Numbered from the stretch's first letter, positions 43,031 through 51,909 are shown. The stretch is 64,000 nt of DNA from Catellatospora bangladeshensis (GCF_016862575.1 NZ_BONF01000032.1:92022-156021); one strand, 5' to 3'. Notes: generated by a model not told the origin, from the sequence alone. Numbers and translations: made by a program.

Positions 43031-44608
43031 TCAGCGGGTGAAGCCGGCGGTGATGCGGGTGAACTCCCAGTCGGGCTGGGCGATGCCGCTGCAGGCGGAC
43101 TGGACGCCGCCGCCCGCGCAACCGCGGTCGCGGTTGACGGACCAGAAGGACAGCCGGGCGATGGCGTTGCTGTTCGCCCAGTCGCGGATCTGGGTCCAGG
43201 TCGCGGTGCTGGTCAGCTCCTGCTGGTCGGACAGGCCGTTCATGCCGGAGATGCCCAGGTGGGCGTTGGCCGTCGCGTCGTTCCAGCCGAAAGCGGTCTT
43301 GAGCGCGTTGCGCAGGCCGACCGCGGCGTTGACCGTGTTCTGGTACATGTTCGCGCCGCCGCCGAAGTCGAACGGCATGATCGTGAAGATGTCGATGTTC
43401 GCGCCCAGCGCCGCCGCCTGGTTGATCAGGCGGGTGCCCCAGTAGCTCGGGCCGGTGGTCGTGGTGCCGAACGTGATGATCGTCTTGAGGCCGGGGTTGT
43501 TCTGCTTGACGATCTTCAGCGCGCCCAGGATCCGGTCCTGCACGACCTCGCTCTCGAACTCGTCGGTGTTCTCGATGTCGACGTCGATCGCCTTGAGGTT
43601 GTACGCGTTGATGACCTGCTGGTACGCCCCGGCCAGCGCGGTGGCCGAGGAGCAGTTCGGGCCGAGCTTGTTGCCGCTCCAGCCGCCGATCGACGGCACG
43701 ATCTCGCCGCCCGCCGCGCGGATGGCGTTGATGGTGCTCTGGTCGGCGCCGCCGGTCAGCGGCCGGCTGCCGTCCCAGGCCGGCGTGCAGCCGCCGCCGG
43801 ACAGGATGAACGCCATGGTGAACCACTTGATGCCGGTGGCGTTCATGACCGTGGCCGGCGCGGGCGGGTTGCCCCAGCCGACGTAGTAGTACGGCGCGGC
43901 GCCCTTGAAGGTGCCGGTGGGGCAGCCGGAGGTGGTGCCGGTGACGGCGTTGCTGGCCACGGACTCACCGCTGTTGTTGTACGCCTTGATCGTGTACGTG
44001 TGCGCGGTGCAGGTGCCCAGGCCGCTGTGCGTGGCGGAGGTGCCGGTGACGGTGGCGCGCACGGTGCTGCCCTCGTACACCCGGTAGCCGGTCACGGTGC
44101 CGGTGGAGGCGCCCCAGCTCAGCGAGATGGCGCTGTTGGTGACCGAGGTGACGCTCGGGTTGCCGGGCTTGCCGGGCACGCCCGCGGGCGGCGGCGAGGA
44201 GCTGGGCGGGGTGCCGCCGGTGCAGGTGGTGCCGTTGACGGTGCAGTTGGTGGGGTTGCCCGAGCCGTTGGCGTTGAAGCCGAAGGTGGTCGAGGCGCCG
44301 GCGGCGAGGGTGCCGTTCCAGCCCACGTTGGTGGCCGTGACGTGCTGGCCGGACGTGGTGACCGCGGCGTCCCAGAACACCCCCATGGTGGTGCCGGACG
44401 GCAGGTCGAACTGCACGTTCCAGCTGGTGATGGTCGACGAGGAGTTGTTGGTGACGGTGAACTTGCCCTCGTACCCGCTACCCCAGCTGGAGACCTTGGT
44501 GAAGGTCGCGGTCGCGGCGTGGGCCGGCGAGGACGCGACGAGGGAGATGGCGCCGGCCAGCAGTGCCACGCCGAGCGTGGCGAGACCGGCCCGCAGGGAC
44601 CTTCTCAT
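43031..44608 (-). CDS. Secreted GH18 chitinase with CBM2 and fibronectin type III domain
   Basis: A 525-residue chitin hydrolase. A Sec signal ends near residue 31 (AHA/A). A CBM2 follows (about 33-130), then a Pro/Ser linker, an FnIII domain (147-226) and the GH18 barrel (about 235-525). The barrel has SIGGW (306-310) and the catalytic strand IDVDIE with acid E346. The first aspartate of the DxxDxDxE consensus is lysine here (KAIDVDIE), which should be noted for activity. It degrades chitin outside the cell, alongside the LPMO. Confidence 0.92.
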   Translation of the reverse strand: MRRSLRAGLATLGVALLAGAISLVASSPAHAATATFTKVSSWGSGYEGKFTVTNNSSSTITSWNVQFDLPSGTTMGVFWDAAVTTSGQHVTATNVGWNGTLAAGASTTFGFNANGSGNPTNCTVNGTTCTGGTPPSSSPPPAGVPGKPGNPSVTSVTNSAISLSWGASTGTVTGYRVYEGSTVRATVTGTSATHSGLGTCTAHTYTIKAYNNSGESVASNAVTGTTSGCPTGTFKGAAPYYYVGWGNPPAPATVMNATGIKWFTMAFILSGGGCTPAWDGSRPLTGGADQSTINAIRAAGGEIVPSIGGWSGNKLGPNCSSATALAGAYQQVINAYNLKAIDVDIENTDEFESEVVQDRILGALKIVKQNNPGLKTIITFGTTTTGPSYWGTRLINQAAALGANIDIFTIMPFDFGGGANMYQNTVNAAVGLRNALKTAFGWNDATANAHLGISGMNGLSDQQELTSTATWTQIRDWANSNAIARLSFWSVNRDRGCAGGGVQSACSGIAQPDWEFTRITAGFTR

Positions 44609-44773
44609 GGCGCGGTTGTCCTTTCGCAGAGAGCGCGCGGCGGGCGACGGCTTCGGGGAGCTCGTCGCCCGACGGCGAGCTGGTGGGACGGATCAAGCGC
44701 TCATGAGGGCCTACGGCCACACTAAATTAAAGACGGTTAACAGTAAAGAGTGTTGTCGATTCTGGCACGTAAA

Positions 44774-44805
44774 GAAGGGCGCCCCGGTGCCGTGGGGCGC
44801 CCTTC
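44774..44805 (-). terminator. SGNH hydrolase terminator
   Basis: A perfect 12-bp stem (GAAGGGCGCCCC and complement) with an 8-nt loop, eight bases past the SGNH stop. The rest of the gap up to the chitinase start (44609-44773) holds its AT-richer promoter region. Confidence 0.7.
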
Positions 44806-44813
44806 CGCCGGTC

Positions 44814-45638
44814 TCACCAGTTGTGACCGGCCGCGTAGGAGATCTGGGCCAGCACGGCCTGGCCCGCGGTGTTCGGGTGGAAGTAGTCCCACGTGGACAC
44901 CTGCGACAGCGCGAACGGGTAGCCGAACACCGCGTTGTCGTCGAAGTCGCAGTTGGACCCGTACGCCGCGCAGGCCTGCGCGAGCTGGGCGTTGAAGTCG
45001 ACCACCCGCTGGCGCACCCGGTCGCGCCGGGCCACGTCGGCCGCGGCGGTCGAGGTCGGGTTGGCCAGCAGCGACTGGCAGATGCCGAACAGCGACCAGG
45101 CGCTGCGGGCGGACGAGGAGCCCTTGCCGACCTCCCACAGCCGCTTCACGTCGGGGATCGAGATCAGCGCGACGCGGGCGTTGGGCAGGCCGCTCTTGAG
45201 GGTGGCCAGCGCCGTGTCGATCGACGCCCGGAACCCGGCGACCGAGGTCATGCCCGCCTCGGAGCTGGTGCAGGCGTCGTTGGCGCCGATCAGGATGGTG
45301 ACGTAGTCGGCGTTGCGGCCGACCACCGCCGTCGCCTGGCCGGGCATGTCGGCGGCCTTCGCGCCGCTCTTGGCCTGGTTGTAGTTGCGGCCGCTGATGG
45401 CGGCGTTCTTGGCGAGGATCCGCCGGTAGTGGGAGCTGACCGAGGCGTAGCCGCCGGTGCTGAAGGAGCGGTCGGTGCAGTCGCTGTACCAGCCGCAGGC
45501 GTTGAAGCCACGGGTGATCGAGTCACCCATGCTGGCCATCGAGTTGGGGACGGGGCCGACGGCCGCTGCCGGGGTCGCCGACAGCAGCGCCACGGCCAGA
45601 CCGGCGGCGAGCGCGAGGGACGGGCGCGCGAGACGCAT
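44814..45638 (-). CDS. Secreted SGNH/GDSL hydrolase
   Basis: A 274-residue esterase or lipase of the SGNH fold with a Sec signal cleaved near AAA/V (residue 26). Block I is MGDSIT with nucleophile S40, block III is GAND (118-121), and block V is the DYFHPN Asp-His pair near residue 252. Six cysteines suggest disulphides, as in Streptomyces SGNH lipases. Possible substrates are lipids or acetylated xylan; the sequence does not decide. A CRP-like palindrome lies about 80 bases upstream. Confidence 0.88.
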   Translation of the reverse strand: MRLARPSLALAAGLAVALLSATPAAAVGPVPNSMASMGDSITRGFNACGWYSDCTDRSFSTGGYASVSSHYRRILAKNAAISGRNYNQAKSGAKAADMPGQATAVVGRNADYVTILIGANDACTSSEAGMTSVAGFRASIDTALATLKSGLPNARVALISIPDVKRLWEVGKGSSSARSAWSLFGICQSLLANPTSTAAADVARRDRVRQRVVDFNAQLAQACAAYGSNCDFDDNAVFGYPFALSQVSTWDYFHPNTAGQAVLAQISYAAGHNW

Positions 45639-45716
45639 GGGAGCCTGCCTTCCGGGGGTACGAAGGGAGGAACCTGATACCGCGCGGGCACGCGGTTACC
45701 GAAGGGTAATATCCAG

Positions 45717-45730
45717 GTGACCTAGGTCAC
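45717..45730. promoter_or_regulatory. CRP-type palindrome upstream of the SGNH hydrolase
   Basis: GTGACCTAGGTCAC is a perfect 14-bp palindrome fitting GTGA-N6-TCAC, the core of CRP/FNR-family operators. It is 79 bases upstream of the SGNH start and 13 bases past the SDR stop. Confidence 0.45.
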
Positions 45731-45743
45731 AAGGGTTATGTCC

Positions 45744-46580
45744 CTATTGGCCGTCCGCTTCGGACAGGCCCGCCTCGACCTGGTACGCCGCCCGTGCCCC
45801 GCCGTCGCCCAGCGCCACCTGGTCCGGCACCAGCAGCCGGTACGCCAGATCCCGCCCGGCCTGCGGCAGCAGCGCCAGCAGGCGGGTCAGCGGGTCCAGC
45901 CGCCCCGGCACGAAGACCTCGAACCGGGGACGGCGGATCACCCGCTCCACCGCCGCGGCGACATCGGCCGGGCGCAGCCGGGGCACCGAGCCGTGGCTCG
46001 TGCCCAGCGCCAGCTCCGTCTCCACCACCGACGGCATGACCAGGCTGACCTGTACGCCGCTGCCGCGCAGCTCCTGGCGCACGGCCGCGGCGTACCCGTA
46101 CACGGCGTGCTTGGTGGCGGCGTAGGTCGCCTCGCCCGGCGGGCTGATCCGGCTGGCCGCCGACGCGACCGTGACGATGTGCCCGCGACCGCGCGCCCGC
46201 ATGCGCGGCACGGCCGCCAGGAAGCCGTGCCGGACCCCGTGCACGTTGACGTCGAACTGCCGCCGCGCGGCCCGCTCCGGCTCCGCCTCGAACGGGCCCA
46301 CCCACATCACGCCCGCGTTGTTGACCAGCACGTCCACCGGCCCGTACGCCTGCTCGGCGCGGTCGAGGAACGCGTCCACCGAGTCCTGCTCGGTGACGTC
46401 GAGCCCGGCCGCGAGCACCTCCCCCGGCAGCGCCGCCGCCGTCGCCTCGGCCGCCGCGAGGTCGAGGTCACCGAGCACGACCCGTGCTCCGGCTCCCGCC
46501 AGCCGCGCGGCCACCGCCGCGCCGATCCCCCGGGCCGCCCCGGTCACCGCCACCGTCAGCCCCGCCACGTCCCGTCCCAC
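45744..46580 (-). CDS. Short-chain dehydrogenase/reductase
   Basis: A 278-residue SDR with cofactor motif TGAARGIG, NNAG and catalytic YAATK, plus a C-terminal extension (PRFEVFVPGRLDPLTRLLALLP) seen in SDRs acting on larger lipophilic substrates. GTG 46580 is taken as start because GGGGAG lies seven bases before it; GTG 46601 is possible. It is divergent from the TPR-like gene, with family A copy 5 between. Substrate unknown. Confidence 0.87.
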   Translation of the reverse strand: MGRDVAGLTVAVTGAARGIGAAVAARLAGAGARVVLGDLDLAAAEATAAALPGEVLAAGLDVTEQDSVDAFLDRAEQAYGPVDVLVNNAGVMWVGPFEAEPERAARRQFDVNVHGVRHGFLAAVPRMRARGRGHIVTVASAASRISPPGEATYAATKHAVYGYAAAVRQELRGSGVQVSLVMPSVVETELALGTSHGSVPRLRPADVAAAVERVIRRPRFEVFVPGRLDPLTRLLALLPQAGRDLAYRLLVPDQVALGDGGARAAYQVEAGLSEADGQ

Positions 46581-46627
46581 TGCCGCACTCCCCTCGCCCA
46601 CGTGGTCGCCGACCCTACCGTCGGCGT

Positions 46628-46702
46628 GATCGTTCGACTTGCCTGGCACATCGGCGTATCTTGCGCCGTCATACGCCCATGTGCCAGGCAAGTCGGATGA
46701 CC
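46628..46702. repeat. Palindromic element family A, copy 5 (75 bp)
   Basis: This copy runs GATC to GACC with loop CTTGCGCCGTC. It lies in a divergent promoter region, 48 bases upstream of the SDR start. Confidence 0.9.
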
Positions 46703-46778
46703 TTGGACGGGGTGAGGGGGTCCGTCGGGTCAGGAGTGTTGATCTGGGGACTTCACAGGTCGTGGGTGAGCGGGCACG

Positions 46779-48557
46779 ATGGGTTCCATGCCTGAGGGGG
46801 GACGGCTGGCCCGCGCACGCGAGCTGGTGCGCGGACTCGACTTCCCGGCTGCCCGGCAGCTGCTCCGGGACCAGCTCGCGCTCGCGCACCAGGACCCGCG
46901 CCACGCCGACGCGGCCGAGGCCGACACCGCCGCGCTGTACGCCGGCGTGCTGCTGCACCTGGGCGAACCGCACGCGGCCCGCAGCTGGGCCGCGTACGCC
47001 CACGCCGCCGCCCAGGCGCTGCACGGCGACCTGGACCGGCGCACCCTGCACGCGCTCGGCGTGCTGGCGGTCTGCCTGCACCGCACCGGCGCGCTGGACC
47101 GGGCGGCCGACGTCTACGACGACCTGATCCGCGACCTCTCGCGGGCCGACGGACCCGACGCCGACCGCACGCTGGCCGCCCGCGCGGACGCGGCCGTGGT
47201 CGAGCACGCCCGGGGCAGCTGCGCCGAAGGGCGCCGCCACCTCGCCGAGGCGCTCGCCGCGCACGTGTCCCGGCACGGCCCGGGGCATCCGGTCAACGTA
47301 CGCATGACCGTCCGGCTGGCCGGGATGTGGCGCGACTGCGGCGACCTCGACCGGGCGCACGAGCTGCTGGAGCAGGCCCGCGAGGAGTCCGCCTGGCTGC
47401 CCGCCGACGACGACACGCACCGGCTGCTGCAGGCCGCCACCGGGGCCGTGGCCGACGCCGAGCACCGCTGCGGCACGCCCCCGCCGGAGGAGCAGCGCCT
47501 GCGGGCCGCCGACCCCGGGCCGGGCGTGCTGCCGGTGCTAGTGCCCCACCCGGACGACCTCATCCCGGGGCCGCACCACACCGGCCCCGCCCGCGCCGGG
47601 GACCCCGACGAGTGGCCCGACGACGAGATCTTCGAGCGTTACGACGACCCCGCGCGCATCCGCCGCACCCGTCAGGCCCCGTCGTCCCCCGACGCCGGGG
47701 ACGCATCCGGCCACCACCCCGCGACCGGAGCCACACCCGCCAGTGGCCGGCCCGAGCAGCGCACCGCACCGGACGGAGCCCGGCCCGAGCTGGGCGGAAC
47801 ATCCGCCGAGGGTTGGCCCGAGCAGGGCGGTACATCGGCAGGCGGTTGGCCCGAGCAGCGCGGGGCATCCGCCGGGGCCTGGCCCGAGCAGGGCGGGGCG
47901 CCTGACCGCAGGTGGCCTGAGCAGCGCACCTCCCGCGACGGCGGCCCGCCGGAGCGGAGTGGCCCGCCCGTCGGGTTCGGCGGGCAGCAGGTGCCGCTGG
48001 TGTACCCGGACCGGACCGGCCGGGCGGCACCGAGCAGGCAGGATCTGCCGTTCCCGGTGCCGACCACGCTCCCGCCGGGCCTGCGCACGTCCTACTCCCC
48101 GCCCGTGCGCAGGCGGCGCGGCGCGGGCGCGGCGGCGCTGGCCGTGTGCGCGGCGCTTGTCGCCATCACCGCGCTGGTCGGGGCGTTCCTGCTGGCCGAC
48201 GGGTCCGATCCGGAGCCCGAGCCGACACCGCCCGCCGCCGCCAGTTCGGCGCCGCCGCCGTCGGCGCCCCCGGCCGCCACCGGGCTGGCCCTCGCCGACG
48301 AGGGCGAGAAACTGCGCGTGAGCTGGCAGTACCCGGCAGGGGTGGCCGCGGCGGTGGTGCTGTCGGCCGCCCCGGCCGGTGAGCCGATGCGCGCCATGCA
48401 GTCGCTGCCCGCCGGGACCCAGACGTTCACCCTGCTCGGCCTCAGCCCACGGCGGGACTACTGCGTCACCGTCACGCTCGTGTACAGCGCCGAGCAGACC
48501 GTGATGTCACCGCCGGTGTGCACCGATCGCGGGCGGTCCCCCGCGGCCCGCCCCTGA
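46779..48557 (+). CDS. TPR-like membrane protein with 11-residue repeats and extracytoplasmic Fn3-like domain
   Basis: A 592-residue protein. Residues 1 to about 230 are helical repeats resembling TPRs (ARELVRGLDFPAARQLLRDQL; YAGVLLHLGEPHAARSWAAYA). A low-complexity region follows, with six 11-residue repeats ending WPEQ (residues 328-393). A membrane helix is at about 455-475, then a Pro/Ala linker and a C-terminal beta domain resembling FnIII (VSWQYPAGVAAAVVLSAAPAGEP). The TPR side would be cytoplasmic. ATG 46779 or 46788 is the start. The combination is not one I can name; a scaffold role linking cytoplasm and envelope is conceivable. Confidence 0.72.
   Translation: MGSMPEGGRLARARELVRGLDFPAARQLLRDQLALAHQDPRHADAAEADTAALYAGVLLHLGEPHAARSWAAYAHAAAQALHGDLDRRTLHALGVLAVCLHRTGALDRAADVYDDLIRDLSRADGPDADRTLAARADAAVVEHARGSCAEGRRHLAEALAAHVSRHGPGHPVNVRMTVRLAGMWRDCGDLDRAHELLEQAREESAWLPADDDTHRLLQAATGAVADAEHRCGTPPPEEQRLRAADPGPGVLPVLVPHPDDLIPGPHHTGPARAGDPDEWPDDEIFERYDDPARIRRTRQAPSSPDAGDASGHHPATGATPASGRPEQRTAPDGARPELGGTSAEGWPEQGGTSAGGWPEQRGASAGAWPEQGGAPDRRWPEQRTSRDGGPPERSGPPVGFGGQQVPLVYPDRTGRAAPSRQDLPFPVPTTLPPGLRTSYSPPVRRRRGAGAAALAVCAALVAITALVGAFLLADGSDPEPEPTPPAAASSAPPPSAPPAATGLALADEGEKLRVSWQYPAGVAAAVVLSAAPAGEPMRAMQSLPAGTQTFTLLGLSPRRDYCVTVTLVYSAEQTVMSPPVCTDRGRSPAARP
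47760..47957 (+). repeat. In-frame 33-bp repeat, six units
   Basis: Six consecutive 11-codon units, for example GGTSAEGWPEQ, GGTSAGGWPEQ, RGASAGAWPEQ and GGAPDRRWPEQ. Outer units are more diverged, so expansion is probably from the middle. Confidence 0.85.
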
Positions 48558-48569
48558 TCCGCCCACCCC

Positions 48570-49091
48570 CTACCGCACCGCACGCGCCGCCGCCGAGGCG
48601 GCCAGCTCGCGCAGCCACAGGCTCTCCCGCTTGCGCCGCTCCATGAGGGCCAGCACCGCGGGCGGCAGCGCGCCGTGCCGCAACTGCTGGGCCACCAGCC
48701 CGGCCAGCGTCATCACCGGAAGGTCGTAGGAGCTGTCCACCGCGAACGTGAGCAGCTCGGCGACCAGATCCGGGGGCAGGTCCGGCGGCAGCAGCGGGCA
48801 GACCGCGCCGAGCACGCTGTCCACCGGCCAGCCGCCGTGCGCGCGGCGCTGCCGCAGCAGGGCGTGCACCAGCGCCGTCAGCTGCGGGCGGGGCAGCCCG
48901 GCCACCGGCTCCAGCAGCGGCCGCAGCCCCGCGCCTCCGCCGGCGCGGCGCGCGGCCACCAGCCCGGCCGCGGCGGCGTCCAGGTCACCGCTCGTGATCC
49001 ACGCCGTGACCTGGTCGACGTGTTCGGCATAGGTCACCGGCCGGGGCATCTGCCACCCGCCCGGGTCGGCACTCCACCCGGCACCGGGCAC
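48570..49091 (-). CDS. Helical hypothetical protein
   Basis: A 173-residue (159 if ATG 49049 is used) soluble alpha-helical protein, Leu/Ala-rich, without signal or membrane helix. Segments such as AWITSGDLDAAAAGLVAARRAGG and LLPPDLPPDLVAELLTFAV suggest an alpha-solenoid. No family recognised. It is convergent with the TPR-like gene, with 12 bases between stops. Confidence 0.6.
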   Translation of the reverse strand: MPGAGWSADPGGWQMPRPVTYAEHVDQVTAWITSGDLDAAAAGLVAARRAGGGAGLRPLLEPVAGLPRPQLTALVHALLRQRRAHGGWPVDSVLGAVCPLLPPDLPPDLVAELLTFAVDSSYDLPVMTLAGLVAQQLRHGALPPAVLALMERRKRESLWLRELAASAAARAVR

Positions 49092-49239
49092 CGGTCACCC
49101 GGCGGCTCTCCGTGCTCGGCAAGACAGTCCACAATGGTCGGCATCGTCATGCCGGCGGAGTCTAGGCAGGGGGACCGACAAACACGGATCCGCCGACCCC
49201 GGCGGGACCGGGATCGGCGGATCGAGGTGCGAAAACGGC

Positions 49240-49437
49240 TCAGCCGGCGCGGCGGTTCGCCCACAGGCGCGGGCCGTGGCCCTGGCTCTTCTTGGGCGCG
49301 AACGCCTGCTTGCCGTACGCCTGCTGCTGGCCGGACTGCTTGCCCTTGGCGCGCCGCTCGGCGCGGTTCATCGGCTGCTGCTCGGCCTCGGCGGTCTCGT
49401 CCGGCGCGGGCTGCTCCGAGCTGTGATCTTCACGCAT
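49240..49437 (-). CDS. Small basic, disordered protein
   Basis: A 65-residue protein, acidic at the start (EDHSSEQPAPDETAEAEQQ) and strongly basic afterwards (NRAERRAKGKQ, KKSQGHGPRLWANRRAG). It has no hydrophobic core, so it is probably disordered and nucleic-acid- or ribosome-binding. Similar short NRAERRAKGK proteins are, from memory, common in actinobacteria. The start is ATG 49437. The 281 bases upstream hold only the amidase terminator and promoter DNA. Confidence 0.6.
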   Translation of the reverse strand: MREDHSSEQPAPDETAEAEQQPMNRAERRAKGKQSGQQQAYGKQAFAPKKSQGHGPRLWANRRAG

Positions 49438-49653
49438 GAGTGTCTCCTACGGATGCGGGCACGCCGACAGCCGCCTTCGCGGGCAGGGCGTGGGGAAACG
49501 ACGGATCAGGCGCGCGGCCCTCGACGGGGCGGCGCGGCACGCTCACCGCGCACGTCGAGCGGCGCGGGCGTGGGGATCACGCTCAGATGTACATGCGCAG
49601 GAGCCTAGCAGGCCCCACGATGATCCGCACCTGCGAAACGGCCCACCCGCGGC

Positions 49654-49697
49654 CGACGCGCCCGCCATGCCGTGGGTGCGACATGGCGGGCGCGTCG
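49654..49697 (-). terminator. Amidase terminator
   Basis: A perfect 16-bp stem (CGACGCGCCCGCCATG and complement) with a 12-nt loop, 22 bases past the amidase stop. Confidence 0.75.
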
Positions 49698-49718
49698 CAG
49701 ATCGGCCGGAGCCGGCGA

Positions 49719-50726
49719 TCAGACGCGGGTCAGCTTGACCGCGTCCGCGATGACGTAGCCGGAGGTGCTGGTCCAGCGGCTCACGCCGACGGCGTTGTAG
49801 TCGCCCGCGGCCAGCGTGAACGTGCCGAGGGTGACCCATTTACCGCCGTTGGCCTGCTGGTTCACCTGGACGGTGGTGTTGCCGCCGGTGGTCACGACGA
49901 CGTACGGCGTGGTCGTGTTGTACCCGGCGACGGCCGGATACCAGACCTCGACCCGGTAGCTCGCGGTCGCCGGGACGGCGAACTTGTACCAGGCGGCGTC
50001 CGAGACGGCCTGCGGGTTGGCGTACCGGTAGTCGGCGCCGTACCGCTGCGCCGAGTAGGTCGACGTGCCCCAGTTGGCCGAGGCGGTGAAGCGGCCCGCG
50101 GTGGTGTTGTCCACGGTCTGCGTCCACGACGGCGGCGTGGTCCCGTTGACCAGCTGCATGAAGTACGTCCAGTTCCACCGCGAACCGGGGTCGGTGTGGG
50201 TGGCGCCGGGGACCTCGTTGTGGCCGATGATGTGGGCACGGTCGCGCGGGATGCCGTACTTGCTGGTCACGCTGCGCACGATGGCCGCCGACGCCTGGTA
50301 CATCTGCTCGGTGTACCAGCCGTCCTGCTCGACGTAGCCCTCGTGCTCGATGCCGATCGACTGGGTGTTGTAGGTCCAGTTGCCGGCGTGCCAGGCCACG
50401 TCGGCCTCGCGCACCATCTGCGTCACGGCGCCGCCCTTGGAGACGACGTAGTGGGCGCTGACCTGCGCGGCCGGGTTCTGGAACCAGTTGATCGCGCTGG
50501 TGTACGAGCCCTGGATGGTGTGGATCACCACGTAGTTGATGTTGTAGTCGGACTCGCGGCTGGCGTTGGTGTAGTTGCTGGTGCTGGCCGGCACCCAGGC
50601 CGCCGGGCCGTAGTCGGTGCTGGCCTGGGCGGCGGTGGGCACGGCGAGCAGCGTGCCGAGGGTCAGCGCGACGCCGCCGCCGAACGCCGCGGCACGGCGC
50701 AGCAGGGGTGACAGGGTGGCCACCAT
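49719..50726 (-). CDS. Secreted N-acetylmuramoyl-L-alanine amidase (amidase_2/PGRP) with golvesin-like C-terminal domain
   Basis: A 335-residue zinc amidase that cuts the lactyl-peptide bond of peptidoglycan. A Sec signal ends near residue 35 (AQA). The zinc site uses H69 (VIHT) and H177 in the HTDPGSRWNW motif. The C-terminal domain (about residues 205-335; FTASANWGTSTYSAQRYGADYRYA) is the beta-sandwich found on golvesin/Xly-type secreted hydrolases and probably binds cell wall or carbohydrate. It acts outside the membrane in wall turnover or lysis of other bacteria. Confidence 0.92.
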   Translation of the reverse strand: MVATLSPLLRRAAAFGGGVALTLGTLLAVPTAAQASTDYGPAAWVPASTSNYTNASRESDYNINYVVIHTIQGSYTSAINWFQNPAAQVSAHYVVSKGGAVTQMVREADVAWHAGNWTYNTQSIGIEHEGYVEQDGWYTEQMYQASAAIVRSVTSKYGIPRDRAHIIGHNEVPGATHTDPGSRWNWTYFMQLVNGTTPPSWTQTVDNTTAGRFTASANWGTSTYSAQRYGADYRYANPQAVSDAAWYKFAVPATASYRVEVWYPAVAGYNTTTPYVVVTTGGNTTVQVNQQANGGKWVTLGTFTLAAGDYNAVGVSRWTSTSGYVIADAVKLTRV

Positions 50727-50850
50727 GGAGGTCCTCCCGGGGTAAGAGGGACTGGTGGCCTGACATTAATGAGAATGCATCGATTCCGTCGAGAACCTAC
50801 AAGTAACAAGTAGACGACGAAACTTAGCTACGTCCTAAGCCGAGGGTTAA

Positions 50851-50894
50851 GAAGGGCACCTTCTACAACGCATAGCGTTAAGAAGGTGCCCTTC
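50851..50894. repeat. Palindromic element family C, copy 3 (44 bp), likely terminator
   Basis: GAAGGGCACCTTCT and complement with inner ACGC/GCGT stem. It starts four bases past the trmB stop on the minus strand and lies 124 bases upstream of the amidase start. Confidence 0.85.
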
Positions 50895-50897
50895 CTT

Positions 50898-51614
50898 TCA
50901 GTGGGTGCGGTGGTGGAGGAGGTCGAAGATCTGGCGGCCGGCGGCGACGCCGCGCTGCTCGAACTTGGTGACCGGGCGGTGCGCGGGGCGGGGGGCGAAG
51001 CCGTCGTGCAGGTTGGCCAGGCCGTCGGCGGCGGCGAGCACCTCGGCCATCTGCTCGGCGTAGTCGGCCCAGTCGGTGGCGCAGTGCAGGACGCCGCCGA
51101 CGACCAGGCGCGAGCGGATCAGCGCCACGTTGTCCGGCTGGATCAGGCGGCGCTTGTGGTGACGGGCCTTGGGCCACGGGTCGGGGAAGTAGACGTGCAC
51201 GGCGGCGAGGGAGCCCGGGGCGATCATGTGCCGGAGCAGGTGCAGCGCGTCGCCCTGGGCGACCCGGACGTTGGTGAGCCCGCGCTCCTCGACCACGGCC
51301 AGCAGGTTGCCCAGGCCGGGCGGGAAGACCTCGACGGCCAGGTAGTCGCGGTCCGGATCGGCCGCGGCCATGGCCACGGTGGCGTCGCCCATCCCGGAAC
51401 CGATCTCCAGCACCAGCGGCGCGCTGCGGCCGAACAGGGCGGCCTGGTCCAGCGGTGGGTACGGGTCGGCGATGGTCACGCCGTAGGTCGGCCACAGCCT
51501 GGTCAGCGCGTCCTCGTGCCGCCCGCTCACCCGCCCGCGACGGGGGTAGAAGGTGGTGATGCGCGTCATGTGGCGGCCGTCTTCGCGCGCGCCGGCCAGG
51601 TCAGAGGTGGTCAC
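50898..51614 (-). CDS. trmB: tRNA (guanine-N7)-methyltransferase
   Basis: A SAM-dependent enzyme of about 238 residues making m7G46 in tRNA variable loops. SAM binding is in LVLEIGSGMGDATVAMA, followed by YLAVEVFPPGLGNLL. The TrmB hallmark is HVYFPDPWPKARHHKRRL, and TDWADYAEQM with TKFEQRG close the active site. No clear ribosome-binding site fixes the start. I give GTG 51614; ATG 51569 would drop 15 residues without touching the fold. It ends at family C copy 3. Confidence 0.94.
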   Translation of the reverse strand: MTTSDLAGAREDGRHMTRITTFYPRRGRVSGRHEDALTRLWPTYGVTIADPYPPLDQAALFGRSAPLVLEIGSGMGDATVAMAAADPDRDYLAVEVFPPGLGNLLAVVEERGLTNVRVAQGDALHLLRHMIAPGSLAAVHVYFPDPWPKARHHKRRLIQPDNVALIRSRLVVGGVLHCATDWADYAEQMAEVLAAADGLANLHDGFAPRPAHRPVTKFEQRGVAAGRQIFDLLHHRTH

Positions 51615-51684
51615 AAGACAGTCAGGATACAGCGGCGGCCCCCCGCGCCCGCCGGGCGCGAGGGGCCGCACGGACCGCGTCAGG

Positions 51685-51909
51685 TCACTTGACGAGCGGC
51701 TGGCCCTGCTTGTCGTCGAACTTGCCGATCAGGATCAGGATGAAGTCGATGAACGTCCAGATGCCGAAGGCGCCGAGCGTGATCAGCTGCAGGATGCCGG
51801 TGCCGATCTTGCCGGTGTAGAAGCGGTGCACGCCCAGGGTGCCCAGGAAGATGCAGAGCAGCAGGGTGACGAGCCAGGACTTGCCGGTGGTGGCCGGAGC
51901 GGTGGTCAC
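51685..51909 (-). CDS. TM2-domain protein
   Basis: A 74-residue membrane protein of the TM2 family: two helices joined by a short turn (FLGTLGVHRFYTGKIGTGILQL, then GIWTFIDFILILIGKF), with the GxHRFYxGK and DFxxI marks. Role unknown; TM2 proteins are widespread in actinobacteria. The start is GTG 51909 with AAGGAAAA upstream. Upstream in-frame codons have no ribosome-binding site. Confidence 0.85.
   Translation of the reverse strand: MTTAPATTGKSWLVTLLLCIFLGTLGVHRFYTGKIGTGILQLITLGAFGIWTFIDFILILIGKFDDKQGQPLVK

Noticed and set aside
47760..47957. The 33-bp repeats as a CRISPR array
   Set aside because: They are directly adjacent in-frame coding units without spacers, giving repeated WPEQ peptides.
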